A stretch of 44,032 nucleotides of DNA from Pseudomonas sp. Its GTDB lineage: Bacteria; Pseudomonadota; Gammaproteobacteria; Pseudomonadales; Pseudomonadaceae. The DNA is taken from positions 1 to 44,032 of the forward strand of contig JAKUTK010000041.1 of the NCBI GenBank assembly GCA_022448005.1. The letters run 5' to 3'. Numbering within the stretch: the first letter of the stretch is position 1; every line of letters begins with the position of its first letter. Shown here in pieces: positions 14,852 through 23,751 of this stretch. Position numbers and translations under genes: made by a program. Under the pieces are notes generated by a model, which had not been told where the DNA came from, made no database searches, and saw nothing but the letters and a program-made list of their open reading frames with translations.

Positions 14852-16767
14852 GCCAATACCTCGATGAAATGGCGGGGTGTGCGGGAAGAGCTGAGTTCGT
14901 AGCGCCAGAAGGTCGCGTCTGGCTCACTGTCGGAAAGCGCCGGATGCTGAACGAAGCCCAGCCGCGGGTAATGCTCAGCAACCATGCCGTTACGTTCGGT
15001 CGGTCGGTACTCACCGATCAATGCGCGGTAGCCGGCAGCGGTGGCCACGGCTGCCAGCACGTCGAGTACAGCGTCTTCGACCTGACGACCCAGCACGCGG
15101 CAGCTCATCAGCCAGCTGTCGATCAGCAGTTCGTCGCTGGCGACGGCTGCATCCGGGCGCGCCAGGACGACGCTGATCAGGCCGTTGTCGCCGAACTTGT
15201 CGGCCAGTCGGATTGCCAGGGCGACGGCTGCCGGGTCGCTGGCAATGCGCTCGACTTCGGCCTCGCTGTAACGGCGCGTGGTGAGATTGAACTGGTTGGT
15301 CTTGTTGATCAGCTGCGTGCTGCGGGCCAGTTCGGCGGCGCCAATCGGGGTGGCGGTGAGCACCATCTCCAGACCGCGCAGGTAGCCTTCCATGTCGGTG
15401 GCCTGGCTCATCGCCGCCTTGCGCTCGGCATTCAGGGCGTAGTTGCGCCCGCGTGTGGCATCGTCGGAGGTAAAGGAGACAGCTTCGAAGTACCCGGCGG
15501 CGGCGACCCGTGCCGGATAGTCGGCTACGTCGTCCGGCAATTCCGGCACGGCGACTTCCGGCAGCTCGCGCCGCACGATGTCTCGCTCGGCCGGGTTGTC
15601 GTCGACGAACACCAGGCTGTCGAGGCCAATGTCCAGCATCGAGGCGATGCGCCGCAGGTTGCCGGCCTTGTCCTCCCAGTTGGCCACGAAGGCCGCAATG
15701 TCGCTGCGCTTGAGCGCCATCTCGGGATGATTGAATGCTGCTTCGGCGACGCTCAGATCATTCTTGCTGCACACCGCGAGGATGATTCCGCGGCGCGCCA
15801 ACTGTGCTGCGTAGCGCTGGAAGGCGAGGAAGGCTTCGCCACTGGGCGAGCCCTGGCCGAGATGGATACCCTCGACACCATCGTCGCCGACCACGCCGCC
15901 CCACAACGTGTTGTCCAGATCCAGCACCAGGCATTTGCGCGATAGGCCGGCGCTGGCCGCGGCGATGCGAGCCAGTTGGTCGCCATACAGCGGCGCCAGG
16001 TTCGGGCTGACCAATTGCTTGGCCTGGTGCCAGCGCACCGGTTCGGCCAGGCCGTCGCCATAACTGCCACGGGCGGCTTCCCAGGCCAGATCCATCAGCA
16101 GCACGCCGTCTTCATGGGCCGCGGCACGAATGGCCGCATTGAGGCGATCGATAAGAGCGTAGGGCGAGGCCGGAACGAGCGCTTCGAACGAGCCGAAAAT
16201 CGGAGGGTCGGCAGGCACGATGGTCTGCTGAACGACCTGTGCGGCATAGCGCTCGCGCGCGCGGCGCCAGAGCAGGCGCAACTCGTCGACACGCTCGGCC
16301 ACTGCAACATCAACGTCTTGCTGCGAGGCTTCGAGTGGCAGCTGCAGGGGTGCATCTCTGGCATCCAGCGCCAGGACAATCAGCTGCGGGGCAAAGCTGG
16401 CGAGCTCGGGGTCGTCCATCAACAAGGCCTGACGATACATGCCATAGGGCGCGACGTGCACCGAGAGCGCCAGCCGGCGTTGAAAGCCCGCGACGCGAAT
16501 CGCCGGCACAAGATGATCCACGGTATGCGACGACAGCAGGGCGATGCGCAACGGATGCAGCCCACTGGAAGGGGGTTCGCCGTTTGCCAGTGCGCGCAGA
16601 CCTTCGCTTGCAAGCCGGTCCAGCCGGGTCGTGAGCGTGAAGTCGCGGCGGTACCCGGCGAGCTGCGCGGCCAGACCCAGGCGAACCAAGGGGTCGGCTT
16701 CCCGTTTGGCCTCGCCGATGGCGGCGCCAAGATCCGGGTGCTGCGCTAACCAGAGAAGCTGATCCAT
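14848..16767 (-). CDS. FkbH-like HAD-IIIC protein with C-terminal GNAT-type acyltransferase region
   Basis: A 639-residue cytoplasmic protein. The N-terminal part (about 60-270) resembles the SGNH-like domain found in FkbH-like proteins (LLSSHTVDHL, and WHQAKQ near 250). A HAD-IIIC domain (about 278-430) has the catalytic D283-L-D285-NTLWGG, then CSKND and FVDDNPAERD. The C-terminal part (about 450-630) looks like a GNAT acyltransferase (INKTNQFNLTTRRY, DNGLISVVL, SCRVLGRQVE). FkbH of polyketide pathways takes 1,3-bisphosphoglycerate and loads a glyceryl unit on a carrier protein. Here it sits directly before an acyl carrier protein gene (4-base overlap), so loading that carrier is a strong inference. 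The actual acyl group is not known. ATG 16767 has GGAG upstream. Confidence 0.88.
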   Translation of the reverse strand: MDQLLWLAQHPDLGAAIGEAKREADPLVRLGLAAQLAGYRRDFTLTTRLDRLASEGLRALANGEPPSSGLHPLRIALLSSHTVDHLVPAIRVAGFQRRLALSVHVAPYGMYRQALLMDDPELASFAPQLIVLALDARDAPLQLPLEASQQDVDVAVAERVDELRLLWRRARERYAAQVVQQTIVPADPPIFGSFEALVPASPYALIDRLNAAIRAAAHEDGVLLMDLAWEAARGSYGDGLAEPVRWHQAKQLVSPNLAPLYGDQLARIAAASAGLSRKCLVLDLDNTLWGGVVGDDGVEGIHLGQGSPSGEAFLAFQRYAAQLARRGIILAVCSKNDLSVAEAAFNHPEMALKRSDIAAFVANWEDKAGNLRRIASMLDIGLDSLVFVDDNPAERDIVRRELPEVAVPELPDDVADYPARVAAAGYFEAVSFTSDDATRGRNYALNAERKAAMSQATDMEGYLRGLEMVLTATPIGAAELARSTQLINKTNQFNLTTRRYSEAEVERIASDPAAVALAIRLADKFGDNGLISVVLARPDAAVASDELLIDSWLMSCRVLGRQVEDAVLDVLAAVATAAGYRALIGEYRPTERNGMVAEHYPRLGFVQHPALSDSEPDATFWRYELSSSRTPRHFIEVLA

Positions 16768-16782
16768 TTAGCGTGTTACTCC

Positions 16783-16792
16783 TTTGTTATTT
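16783..16792 (-). promoter_or_regulatory. Crc/Hfq-type motif before the fkbH-like gene
   Basis: On the minus strand AAATAACAAA immediately precedes the GGAG ribosome binding site of the fkbH-like gene, in the 31-base gap after the MBOAT stop codon. It contains a perfect AANAANAA. An internal site of this kind could lower the later three genes relative to the MBOAT gene. Function inferred. Confidence 0.4.
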
Positions 16793-16798
16793 GGGCGG

Positions 16799-18337
16799 TT
16801 AGAACTGGAAGTAGAGAAACTCGGTAGGCGCCACGGAAAAGGCCACAGCCAAGGCAAAGAAGCCCAGCACGCCGATGGCCAGGCCGATGACCGGCGTCGG
16901 GCTCCACACGGCGATCGGGAACCAGCGCAGCAGCCAGTTCTCGCGCGGCTGGGCGTCCAGCGCGGTACGAAAGCCTGCCATCCACTGCTGCACGTTGGGC
17001 ATGATCCAGACGAAGGCAAGCAGTATGGCGACGGTGAGGTAGTCGGACTTGTCGAAGTCGGTATGCAACTCGCTCAAGCCAACCATCCCCGTCAGCATGG
17101 CCATCGCCGCCGTCAGGCTGTTGGCCCGGAAGAACACCATCGCCACGACTACACAGAGGAAGGTCAGCAGCACGGCGCCGGCGTGGTGCCAGAGCTTGTC
17201 GCTGTCCAATGGCAGACCATGGCGCGCCTTGTAGGCTCGGAAGCCGTGGGCGACGACCAGGTAGAAGCCGTGCAACAGCCCAAATGCCACGAACTGCCAG
17301 CCAGCACCGTGCCAGACGCCCGAGATGAACATGGTCAGCACGGTGGGGTAGGCGATCAGCACGACAAAGGTCCCGACACTCATCTTTCCTCGCCGGGGTA
17401 ACGGCTTGCCGGCGGCCATCCGCTTGCGGGTGATGCGCATCACGATGGGGTTATAGATGTAGGCGGTGAGAAAGCGCGTAAGCGTCATGTGCCAGCGCGA
17501 CCAGTAGTCGATCACGTTGTGCGCTTTGAACGGGCTGTTGAAGTTCACCGGCAGACGCAGGCCGAACAGCAATCCCAGGCCGATCGCCATGTCGCTGTAG
17601 CCGGAAAAGTCGAAATAGATTTGCAGCGTATAACTGAGCGCGCCGTACCAGGCGTCGTACAGCGACGGCACCGTTCCACTGGCGGCGACCGCGAAGATCG
17701 GCGAGGCGTTTTCTCCCAGCGGGTCGGCGAGGATCACCTTCTTGAACAGGCCGAGCACGAAGACCGTGAGCCCCAGCGAGATATTGTCGATCCGCGGGCG
17801 AAAGGTGCTGCTGTCATTGAACTGCTTGAGCATCTCGCCGTGGTGGGTAATGGGACCGGCAATCAATTGTGGGAAGAAACTGATGAACAGGCAGTAATTG
17901 ACGAAATCATGCTCGGCGACCTCACCGTCGTGGGCGTCGACCAGATAGGCGATCTGCTGAAATGTGAAGAACGAAATCGCCAGCGGCAGAATGATGTCGC
18001 CCACTGACCAGCCGAGGTCGAAGGCACTGTCGAGTGTGCCGAAGAGAAAGCCTGTGTATTTGTAATAACCCAGCAAGGCGACGTTAGCGGCAACGCCAAG
18101 TATCAGCACAGCCTTCGAGGGCCGTCGCATCAGGTAGCCACCGATCAGGTAGTTGACCACCATGCTGCCCACCAGCAGCGGCACATAGGCGGGGTTCCAC
18201 CAGCCGTAGAAGACCAGCGACGCCAGTGTCAGCCAGATGGCGGCAAAGCGTTGTCTGCCGGAGCCCGCGAGAAGAATGAAGCCCAGTAGAACCACCGGAA
18301 GAAACCCGGCGATAAAGACCATCGAGTTGAAGAGCAT
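16799..18337 (-). CDS. MBOAT-family O-acyltransferase, AlgI/DltB-like
   Basis: A 512-residue polytopic inner-membrane protein beginning MLFNSMVFIAGFLPVVLLG, the usual start of AlgI-type proteins. Many transmembrane helices are visible along its length. The MBOAT catalytic histidine is H343 in MFISGVWHGAGW, with a second conserved FGLLHG shortly after; YFDFSGYSDMAIGLGLLFG and NSPFKAHNVIDYWSRWHMTL are also family hallmarks. AlgI and DltB pass acyl groups across the inner membrane to periplasmic SGNH partners. It is first in the operon with the FkbH-like, carrier and SGNH genes. No alginate, cellulose or other polysaccharide synthesis genes flank it, so the acceptor cannot be guessed from context. 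Confidence 0.93.
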   Translation of the reverse strand: MLFNSMVFIAGFLPVVLLGFILLAGSGRQRFAAIWLTLASLVFYGWWNPAYVPLLVGSMVVNYLIGGYLMRRPSKAVLILGVAANVALLGYYKYTGFLFGTLDSAFDLGWSVGDIILPLAISFFTFQQIAYLVDAHDGEVAEHDFVNYCLFISFFPQLIAGPITHHGEMLKQFNDSSTFRPRIDNISLGLTVFVLGLFKKVILADPLGENASPIFAVAASGTVPSLYDAWYGALSYTLQIYFDFSGYSDMAIGLGLLFGLRLPVNFNSPFKAHNVIDYWSRWHMTLTRFLTAYIYNPIVMRITRKRMAAGKPLPRRGKMSVGTFVVLIAYPTVLTMFISGVWHGAGWQFVAFGLLHGFYLVVAHGFRAYKARHGLPLDSDKLWHHAGAVLLTFLCVVVAMVFFRANSLTAAMAMLTGMVGLSELHTDFDKSDYLTVAILLAFVWIMPNVQQWMAGFRTALDAQPRENWLLRWFPIAVWSPTPVIGLAIGVLGFFALAVAFSVAPTEFLYFQF

Positions 18338-18937
18338 CGTTCTTATTCCCTATCCCTGAACAAATAACAGCCGTTCTTCGGAACGGTGAATGTTGTGATG
18401 ACCGCTCACCTACCGAACTACGCGCGCTGGTGTGTTTCCGAAGTCACCCACACAAGCCTGAACATGGCTCTTGTTGCGAACAATTTTCAGCTGCACATAA
18501 CCAATGCCTGGTCTGTTAACTGCGACACAGAGTTGTAAGGAAAAGTTGCGCCGTTCATCCCTTTGTCTAAACAGTCCAGACAGGCGGGAAAGCCAATGAA
18601 ATCAAGCGAAACGGCCGGTTTAGAGCCGTTTGGGAGAGAGTAGTGAAAAAGCGAAAAGACGGGGCGGCAGGTTGCCGCATGCGTCAGGGCCGCACGCTGG
18701 TGCTCTGCGCTTGGATTCGCCTAGCCTCGAATGGGCCCTGAACCTAGAGGATCCGCAATTTCTTCAACGCGACCAGCGTTGTGAAGCCTCCTAAGGATTC
18801 GCTTTGAACAAGCCGATATGCAGTTGCACCGAGCGCGATTCTGTATCGGTGCAGGTATTTAAAACGGAGCGAAAAAAGCTGCCGTGCGGTCTTTTCGCGG
18901 CAAGTGTGCTGTTCGTCACAGAACCTCTTCCTGAGGT
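18338..18937. other. 600-base intergenic region with hairpins and two tiny reading frames
   Basis: This gap separates the divergent MBOAT operon and the chemoreceptor gene and must hold both promoters. It contains AACGGC...GCCGTT (about 18610-18630), a perfect 8-bp hairpin TGCACCGA/TCGGTGCA at 18825-18853, and an A-rich/T-rich hairpin GCGAAAA/TTTTCGC at 18869-18898. Two overlapping small frames are preceded by purine-rich sites: 18596-18643 (15 residues) and GTG 18643-18741 (32 residues, GGGAG 6 bases upstream, basic start VKKRKDG). These may be chance, a leader peptide pair, or part of a small RNA. Confidence 0.35.
18825..18853. repeat. Perfect 8-bp inverted repeat upstream of the chemoreceptor
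   Basis: TGCACCGA and TCGGTGCA flank a 13-base loop. It lies about 150 bases before the chemoreceptor start and could be an operator or a leader hairpin. No T-run follows. Confidence 0.4.
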
Positions 18938-19006
18938 TTGACCGGCGTCAAGATCCGGCTGAGTCAGCCGATGACTGATAAGTACTCACATACTCGGATG
19001 CCATCC

Positions 19007-20689
19007 ATGCGACTCACGCTAAAAATTAAAGTCCTTCTTCTTGCGCTGGTGCCCGTCACTCTTTTTGCACTGGTCCTAAGCGGCGCCGCGGCAAAAATCC
19101 TTCACGGTCTCGCCGACGAAGAGTTGGAAACTACCCGTGAGCGTATGATCGACGATGCCCGGACACGACTCGAGGATTACATGCGAATCGGTGTGAGCAG
19201 CGTGGCTCACCTCTACGAGCCAGCCGCGCAAGGGGACCTGGCCAGCCGTGACGAGGCCATCGCCATCCTCAGGAAGATCAAGTTCGGCAAAGACGGTTAC
19301 TTTTTCGGCCATGACTCCAATGTGGTTCGGCTGTTCCGCGGCGAAAGTCCGGTGGATGTGGGCACCAACCTCAATGACCGACGCGACTCCAACGGCGTCT
19401 ACATCAACCGTGAATTGGTGGCCGTGGCGAAAAACAACACCTACTTCGTGAATTACTCATCGCCGTTGCCCGGTAACGACAAGGTATCGGTGCCAAAACT
19501 TGCCTACAGCTATTACCTGCCGAAGTGGGACTTGGCGCTGGGTACGGCGGTCAATCTCGACAATATCGAATCGGCCCTGGACCGGGTAAGGACGGACATC
19601 GACGGCCGGGTCAACTCGATCCTAACCAGCATTCTGGTTATCGCTGGCGTGATGCTGGCAGCGCTATGCATCGCCGGCGTGGTGATCAGCAATTCCATCG
19701 TCAGGCCGATCCAGGTGATTCGCGCTCAGCTCGATGACATCGCCGCTGGCGACGGTGACCTGACTCACCGCCTGCCGGAAGATCGCAGCGACGAACTGGG
19801 CCAGCTGGCCGGCTCGTTCAACCGCTTCGTTGGCAAGATCCACACAATGGTCAGCCAGGTTGCGGAGATGACCGGACAACTGACCGGCATGGTGGCCGAG
19901 GTCGCTTCCCAGGCGCAGCGCTCCGAAAAAGCCATGGAGACCCAACGCCAGGAAACCGATCAGGTTGCTACGGCAATCAATGAGATGTCCGCTGCGGCGC
20001 AGGAAGTGGCACACAGCGCGCAAGGGGCCGCTGAAGCTGCTCAACAGACCGATCAGGAAGGTCAGCAGGCAAAAGCCGTAGTCGATTCAAGCATTCGCCA
20101 GATCCATTCACTGGTTGAAGAAATCCGCAGCAGCGGCACCTCGCTGGATGCTTTGCAGCAGGATGTGCATGCGATCGTGGGCGTGCTCGACGTGATCCGC
20201 TCGATTGCCGAACAGACCAACCTGCTAGCGTTGAACGCCGCCATCGAGGCAGCACGTGCCGGTGAGGCTGGACGTGGCTTCGCGGTCGTCGCCGACGAGG
20301 TTCGGGCACTGGCCAGTCGCACCCAGCAGAGCACCCAGGAAATCCAGGGAATGATTGACCGCTTGCAGAGCGGCGCCAAGCAGGCCGTAGCCGCCATGAG
20401 CCGTTCCAGCGAAGCGGGTGATGCCAGCAGTGCTCAGGCCAATCAGGCCGGCGCTTCGCTGGACGCCATTGCCCAGCTGATCGCCACCATCAACGGTATG
20501 AACGCACAGATCGCCAGCGCCGCCGAAGAGCAGACGGCCGTGGCTGAAGAGATCAACCGCAGCGTCCACCAGATCGCCACAGCAGTGGAAAATGTCGCCG
20601 AGGAAACTCAGCAGGGCGCGCAGACCGCGCGCAACCTGGCGAATGTAGGCGAACGTCTGGGTGGGTTGGTGCGGCAGTTCCGCATCTGA
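19007..20689 (+). CDS. Methyl-accepting chemotaxis protein with sCache sensor
   Basis: About 560 residues. The start is uncertain: ATG 19007 gives the typical [17 protein letters not shown] opening with a weak GGA 8 bases upstream; in-frame starts at 18998, 18971 and 18938 are possible. Order: transmembrane helix 1 (about 7-28), a periplasmic single-Cache domain (about 35-185, with [12 protein letters not shown] and [19 protein letters not shown]), transmembrane helix 2 (about 197-220), HAMP, and a long cytoplasmic coiled coil whose tip carries [20 protein letters not shown] and [15 protein letters not shown]. It ends at GLVRQFRI without a CheR-tethering pentapeptide. It would bind a small molecule in the periplasm and signal to CheA. 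The position next to catabolic genes suggests, but does not show, attraction to a small organic acid. Confidence 0.92.
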   Translation: MRLTLKIKVLLLALVPVTLFALVLSGAAAKILHGLADEELETTRERMIDDARTRLEDYMRIGVSSVAHLYEPAAQGDLASRDEAIAILRKIKFGKDGYFFGHDSNVVRLFRGESPVDVGTNLNDRRDSNGVYINRELVAVAKNNTYFVNYSSPLPGNDKVSVPKLAYSYYLPKWDLALGTAVNLDNIESALDRVRTDIDGRVNSILTSILVIAGVMLAALCIAGVVISNSIVRPIQVIRAQLDDIAAGDGDLTHRLPEDRSDELGQLAGSFNRFVGKIHTMVSQVAEMTGQLTGMVAEVASQAQRSEKAMETQRQETDQVATAINEMSAAAQEVAHSAQGAAEAAQQTDQEGQQAKAVVDSSIRQIHSLVEEIRSSGTSLDALQQDVHAIVGVLDVIRSIAEQTNLLALNAAIEAARAGEAGRGFAVVADEVRALASRTQQSTQEIQGMIDRLQSGAKQAVAAMSRSSEAGDASSAQANQAGASLDAIAQLIATINGMNAQIASAAEEQTAVAEEINRSVHQIATAVENVAEETQQGAQTARNLANVGERLGGLVRQFRI

Positions 20690-20732
20690 CGTGGGCTGAT
20701 TTCGCCATGTCGGGCTCAACTTAGTCTCAAAG

Positions 20733-20765
20733 AAAACCCCGCATGCGCGCCGCATGCGGGGTTTT
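20733..20765. terminator. Strong bidirectional rho-independent terminator
   Basis: AAAACCCCGCATGC (20733-20746), a 5-base loop and GCATGCGGGGTTTT (20752-20765) form a perfect 14-bp stem. It ends the chemoreceptor transcript and, because both sides carry T-runs on their own strand, could also stop the convergent dhc-ato operon. Confidence 0.93.
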
Positions 20766-20904
20766 CCGTTTAGCGCAAGCCAGCTTTCTAAGTGCCGGGC
20801 TTAGCCTATCAGCCGAAGACAATTCGGCAGCCCTTCAAAAGCGCTACAGACAAAGCCCCCTGGCCCACCCATCTCCATGCTCACGTGGGTGAATCACGCT
20901 TCAC

Positions 20905-20949
20905 CGATCCACCGGGTGGCGATCCACCGTGTGGCGACACACCAAGCGG
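20905..20949. repeat. Three tandem 15-bp units
   Basis: CGATCCACCGGGTGG, CGATCCACCGTGTGG and CGACACACCAAGCGG follow one another, with a decaying fourth start (CGTCACGGTG). They lie in the gap between convergent transcripts. Read in one plus frame they give DPPGG, DPPCG, DTPSG pentapeptides, but that frame has no ribosome binding site and I do not call a gene. Confidence 0.7.
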
Positions 20950-20995
20950 CGTCACGGTGCATTTAAAAAGCGACATCCACCCTGCCGGCCCCGCA

Positions 20996-22336
20996 TCAGC
21001 CGAAGAAATACAGGCAGCCTGAAATGACGATGCCCGAATAAACCAGCATCAGCAGGCAATAGCCCATGATGTCGCGCGCGCCGAGCCCAACGATGCCCAG
21101 GATCGGCAATGCCCAGAACGGTTGGATCATATTGGTCCAGGCGTCCCCCCAGGCAATCGCCATGGCAGTGACGGCTGGCGTCACGCCGAGCGCCTGGCCA
21201 GCCGGCAGCATGATCGGCCCTTGCACCGCCCATTGGCCGCCACCGGATGGCACGAAGACGTTGACCAGTCCGGCGCTCAGGAAAGCCAGCACCGGGAAGG
21301 TATCGGCCGATGACCAGGCGATGAAGGTGTCGGTGATCTGCCGGCCCAGTGACAATCCTTCGGCGTTGGCGCCGACCATCATCCCCATGATTCCGGCGTA
21401 GAAGGGGAACTGGATGACGATGCCGCTGATGCCACCGATCCCGTCCTGTACCGCACGCATGTAGCGTTCTGGCGAGCCGTGCAGCGCCAGGCCGATAAAC
21501 AGGAACAAGCCGATGACAATGTTCAGCGTGAGCGCGAAGCCGTTCTCGGCGAAGTAGAAACCGAAATACACCGCAGCCAGCGCAACGATGATCAGGTTGA
21601 GGATGCGGCTGTCGTCCATGCGCTGCGCCAGGGTGTTACGCGGCAGGGCCTCATGGGCGGGGTCGAGCAGTTTTGCAGGGTCTGCAACTTTCGGGTCTTT
21701 CGGATGCATGGCCCAATTGAGGATCGGCAGACCGATCACCAGCAGCGCAATGATCGTCAGGTTCATGGCAGTGAATAGTGTGTCGCCGACGCCGATGGCG
21801 GCAGTCACCACGCCGCCGGTCATGCGCTCCAGGTCTGCGCCTCCGGTGGCCAGCGAAAGGGGAATGGAACCGGACAGGCCGCCGTGCCAGATCAGAAAGC
21901 CCGAGTAGGCCGCAGCGACCAGCAGTGGATAGTCTACGCCTTTTACTTCACGGGCCAGGGCACGGGCAAACACCGCACCGATCACCAGGCCGAAGCCCCA
22001 GTTGATCCAAGAGCCGGCCAGCGCCACAAGCGTAACCAGCACTACCGCACGGCCCGGCGTGCGGGCGGTTCGTGCCAGTCCCGCCAGCAAGCGATGGATC
22101 AAGGGGGCGCTGGCCAGGGCATGGCCGGTGACCAGAATCAATGCCATCTGCATGGCGAAGGTGAGCAAATTCCAAAAACCCGTACCCCAGTGCTGGGCCA
22201 TGGCGGGCAAACCCTGGCCGGTGACCAGCATGCTGGCGGCGAGGACGATGAGGCTGAGGAGAATGGCAAACACGAAAGGCGAGGGGAGGTATCGCTGAAT
22301 GAGCTTGACGCTCAAAGCGGTAACGGAGCTGAGCAT
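20996..22336 (-). CDS. atoE: Short-chain fatty acid transporter, AtoE family
   Basis: A 446-residue polytopic inner-membrane transporter of the AtoE/short-chain fatty acid family. ATG 22336 was chosen because AAGGA lies upstream and because it gives the standard opening (MLSSVTALSVKLIQRYLPSPF); a longer frame to 22402 would add a basic, non-membrane leader. Family-type segments include FWNLLTFAMQMALILVTGHALA, NWGFGLVIGAVFARALARE, SGFLIWHGGLSGSIPLSLATGG, and FVPSGGGQWAVQGPIMLPAG. It is the last gene of the CoA-transferase/thiolase operon and probably imports acetoacetate or butyrate-like acids. P. aeruginosa has the same order, with PA2002 after atoB. An A-rich AANAANAA run sits just upstream of its ribosome binding site. 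Confidence 0.92.
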   Translation of the reverse strand: MLSSVTALSVKLIQRYLPSPFVFAILLSLIVLAASMLVTGQGLPAMAQHWGTGFWNLLTFAMQMALILVTGHALASAPLIHRLLAGLARTARTPGRAVVLVTLVALAGSWINWGFGLVIGAVFARALAREVKGVDYPLLVAAAYSGFLIWHGGLSGSIPLSLATGGADLERMTGGVVTAAIGVGDTLFTAMNLTIIALLVIGLPILNWAMHPKDPKVADPAKLLDPAHEALPRNTLAQRMDDSRILNLIIVALAAVYFGFYFAENGFALTLNIVIGLFLFIGLALHGSPERYMRAVQDGIGGISGIVIQFPFYAGIMGMMVGANAEGLSLGRQITDTFIAWSSADTFPVLAFLSAGLVNVFVPSGGGQWAVQGPIMLPAGQALGVTPAVTAMAIAWGDAWTNMIQPFWALPILGIVGLGARDIMGYCLLMLVYSGIVISGCLYFFG

Positions 22337-22350
22337 GGCTATTGATCCTT

Positions 22351-22366
22351 GGTTGTTCTTCTTTTT
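22351..22366 (-). promoter_or_regulatory. Crc/Hfq-type motif before atoE
   Basis: The minus strand reads AAAAAGAAGAACAACC just upstream of the AAGGA ribosome binding site of atoE, containing several overlapping AANAANAA matches. Uptake genes for non-preferred carbon sources are common Crc/Hfq targets. Function inferred. Confidence 0.55.
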
Positions 22367-22470
22367 AAGGCGGCGCACGTGCGTGGCGTGCGCCGCAGTC
22401 ATTTCAATACGTCGAGGCGGTCGATCCTGACCGCAGCGTTAACCCTCCGTTATGAGCCGATGTAGTTGGT

Positions 22471-23652
22471 TCAGCCGCGCTCGATGGCCAGTGCAACGCC
22501 CTGGCCGCCGCCGATGCACAGCGTGGCAAGGCCTTTTTTCGCGTCGCGGCGAATCATCTCGTGCAGCAGGGTGACCAGCACCCGGCAGCCCGAAGCACCA
22601 ATCGGGTGGCCCAGGGCGATGGCGCCGCCGTTGACGTTGACCTTGCTCGCATCCCAGCCGAGCTCTTGCCCCACCGACAGTGCCTGAGCGGCAAAGGCCT
22701 CGTTGGCTTCGATCAGGTCCAGCTCGTCGAGCGACCAGCCGGCTTTGTCCAGGCAGCGACGGGTGGCCGACACCGGCGCAATCCCCATGATTGCTGGGTC
22801 AACGCCTGCGTTGGCGTAGGCCTTGATCGTCGCCAGCACCGGCAGGCCGAGCGCCTTGGCTTTGCCGGCGCTCATCAGCAACACCGCCGCGGCGCCATCG
22901 TTGAGACTGGAGGCGTTGCCGGCGGTGACTGAACCGTCCTTCTTGAAGGCTGGCCTGAGTTTGGCCAGTGACTCGGCGGTGGTGCCGGCGCGCGGTTGCT
23001 CGTCGGTGTCGAAACGCAGCGGATCACCTTTGCGTTGAGGAATTTCGATGGGCGTGATCTCGTCGTTGAAACGCCCGGCCTCGATGGCGGCGACTGCCTT
23101 CTGCTGCGATGCGGCGGCAAATGCGTCCTGCGCTTCACGGCTGATCTCGTACTTGTCGACGAGGTTCTCCGCCGTGATACCCATATGAAAATCATTGAAG
23201 GCATCCCAAAGGCCATCGCTGATCATGCTGTCGACCAGCTCGGCATGGCCCATGCGCAGACCGGTGCGCGCCTTGGGCAGCACATAGGGCGCGAGGCTCA
23301 TGTTTTCCTGGCCCCCGGCAATTACCACCTCGGCATCGCCGCAGCGAATGGCCTGGGTCGCCAAATGCAGCGCCTTGAGCCCCGAACCGCACACCTTGTT
23401 CAGCGTGAATGACGGCACCGCATGGGGCAGGCCGGCCTTGATCGACGCCTGACGGGCGGGGTTCTGTCCGGAACCGGCGGTCAGTACCTGGCCGAGAATG
23501 ACTTCATCGACTTCGGCGGGATTCAGCCCGGTCTGTTCGAGTAGGCGTTTGATTACCGCTGCGCCCAGATCAGGCGCGGCGATGTTGGCCAGGCTGCCTT
23601 GGAAGGCGCCAATGGCAGTGCGGGTGGCGGCTACGATAACGACGTCTTGCAT
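22471..23652 (-). CDS. atoB: Acetyl-CoA acetyltransferase (thiolase)
   Basis: A 393-residue thiolase converting acetoacetyl-CoA plus CoA to two acetyl-CoA. The acyl-accepting C88 lies in [11 protein letters not shown]349 in [14 protein letters not shown] and the proton-relay C379 in CIGGGQG, so the active site is complete. The length is typical. GGAG lies 8 bases upstream of ATG 23652. It sits between the CoA-transferase B gene (99 bases away, with a REP element in the gap) and the AtoE-type transporter gene, the same order as in the P. aeruginosa dhcAB-atoB-PA2002 cluster. It works on the acetoacetyl-CoA made by the adjacent CoA-transferase. Confidence 0.95.
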   Translation of the reverse strand: MQDVVIVAATRTAIGAFQGSLANIAAPDLGAAVIKRLLEQTGLNPAEVDEVILGQVLTAGSGQNPARQASIKAGLPHAVPSFTLNKVCGSGLKALHLATQAIRCGDAEVVIAGGQENMSLAPYVLPKARTGLRMGHAELVDSMISDGLWDAFNDFHMGITAENLVDKYEISREAQDAFAAASQQKAVAAIEAGRFNDEITPIEIPQRKGDPLRFDTDEQPRAGTTAESLAKLRPAFKKDGSVTAGNASSLNDGAAAVLLMSAGKAKALGLPVLATIKAYANAGVDPAIMGIAPVSATRRCLDKAGWSLDELDLIEANEAFAAQALSVGQELGWDASKVNVNGGAIALGHPIGASGCRVLVTLLHEMIRRDAKKGLATLCIGGGQGVALAIERG

Positions 23653-23712
23653 GTTCTTGCTCCGGTTGAGTCGGGTGTTGTAGAGCGGGCGGTCGCCGGG
23701 CTCTGTAGAGCG

Positions 23713-23736
23713 TTCGCGAGCAAGCTCGCTCCTACA
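23713..23736 (-). repeat. Pseudomonas REP element
   Basis: On the minus strand it reads TGTAGGAGCGAGCTTGCTCG followed by CGAA, the very common REP sequence of Pseudomonas genomes, with a GCGAGC/GCTCGC-type hairpin. It lies in the 99-base gap between dhcB and atoB, where it may modulate mRNA stability between the two. Confidence 0.85.
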
Positions 23737-23751
23737 AGGAAGCGTGTGCGC

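Noticed and set aside
14869..15945. Long plus-strand frame opposite the FkbH-like gene
   Set aside because: It lies fully antisense to the FkbH-like gene, has no domain signature and no ribosome binding site; it is a by-product of high GC.
13532..18337. Idea that the MBOAT operon is an alginate or cellulose acetylation set
   Set aside because: No alginate, cellulose or glycosyltransferase genes flank it, and those sets do not include an FkbH-like protein and a dedicated acyl carrier protein.
20792..21022. Plus-strand frame with DPPGG-like repeats
   Set aside because: No ribosome binding site, overlaps the end of the transporter gene, and the text is explained by the 15-bp tandem repeat.
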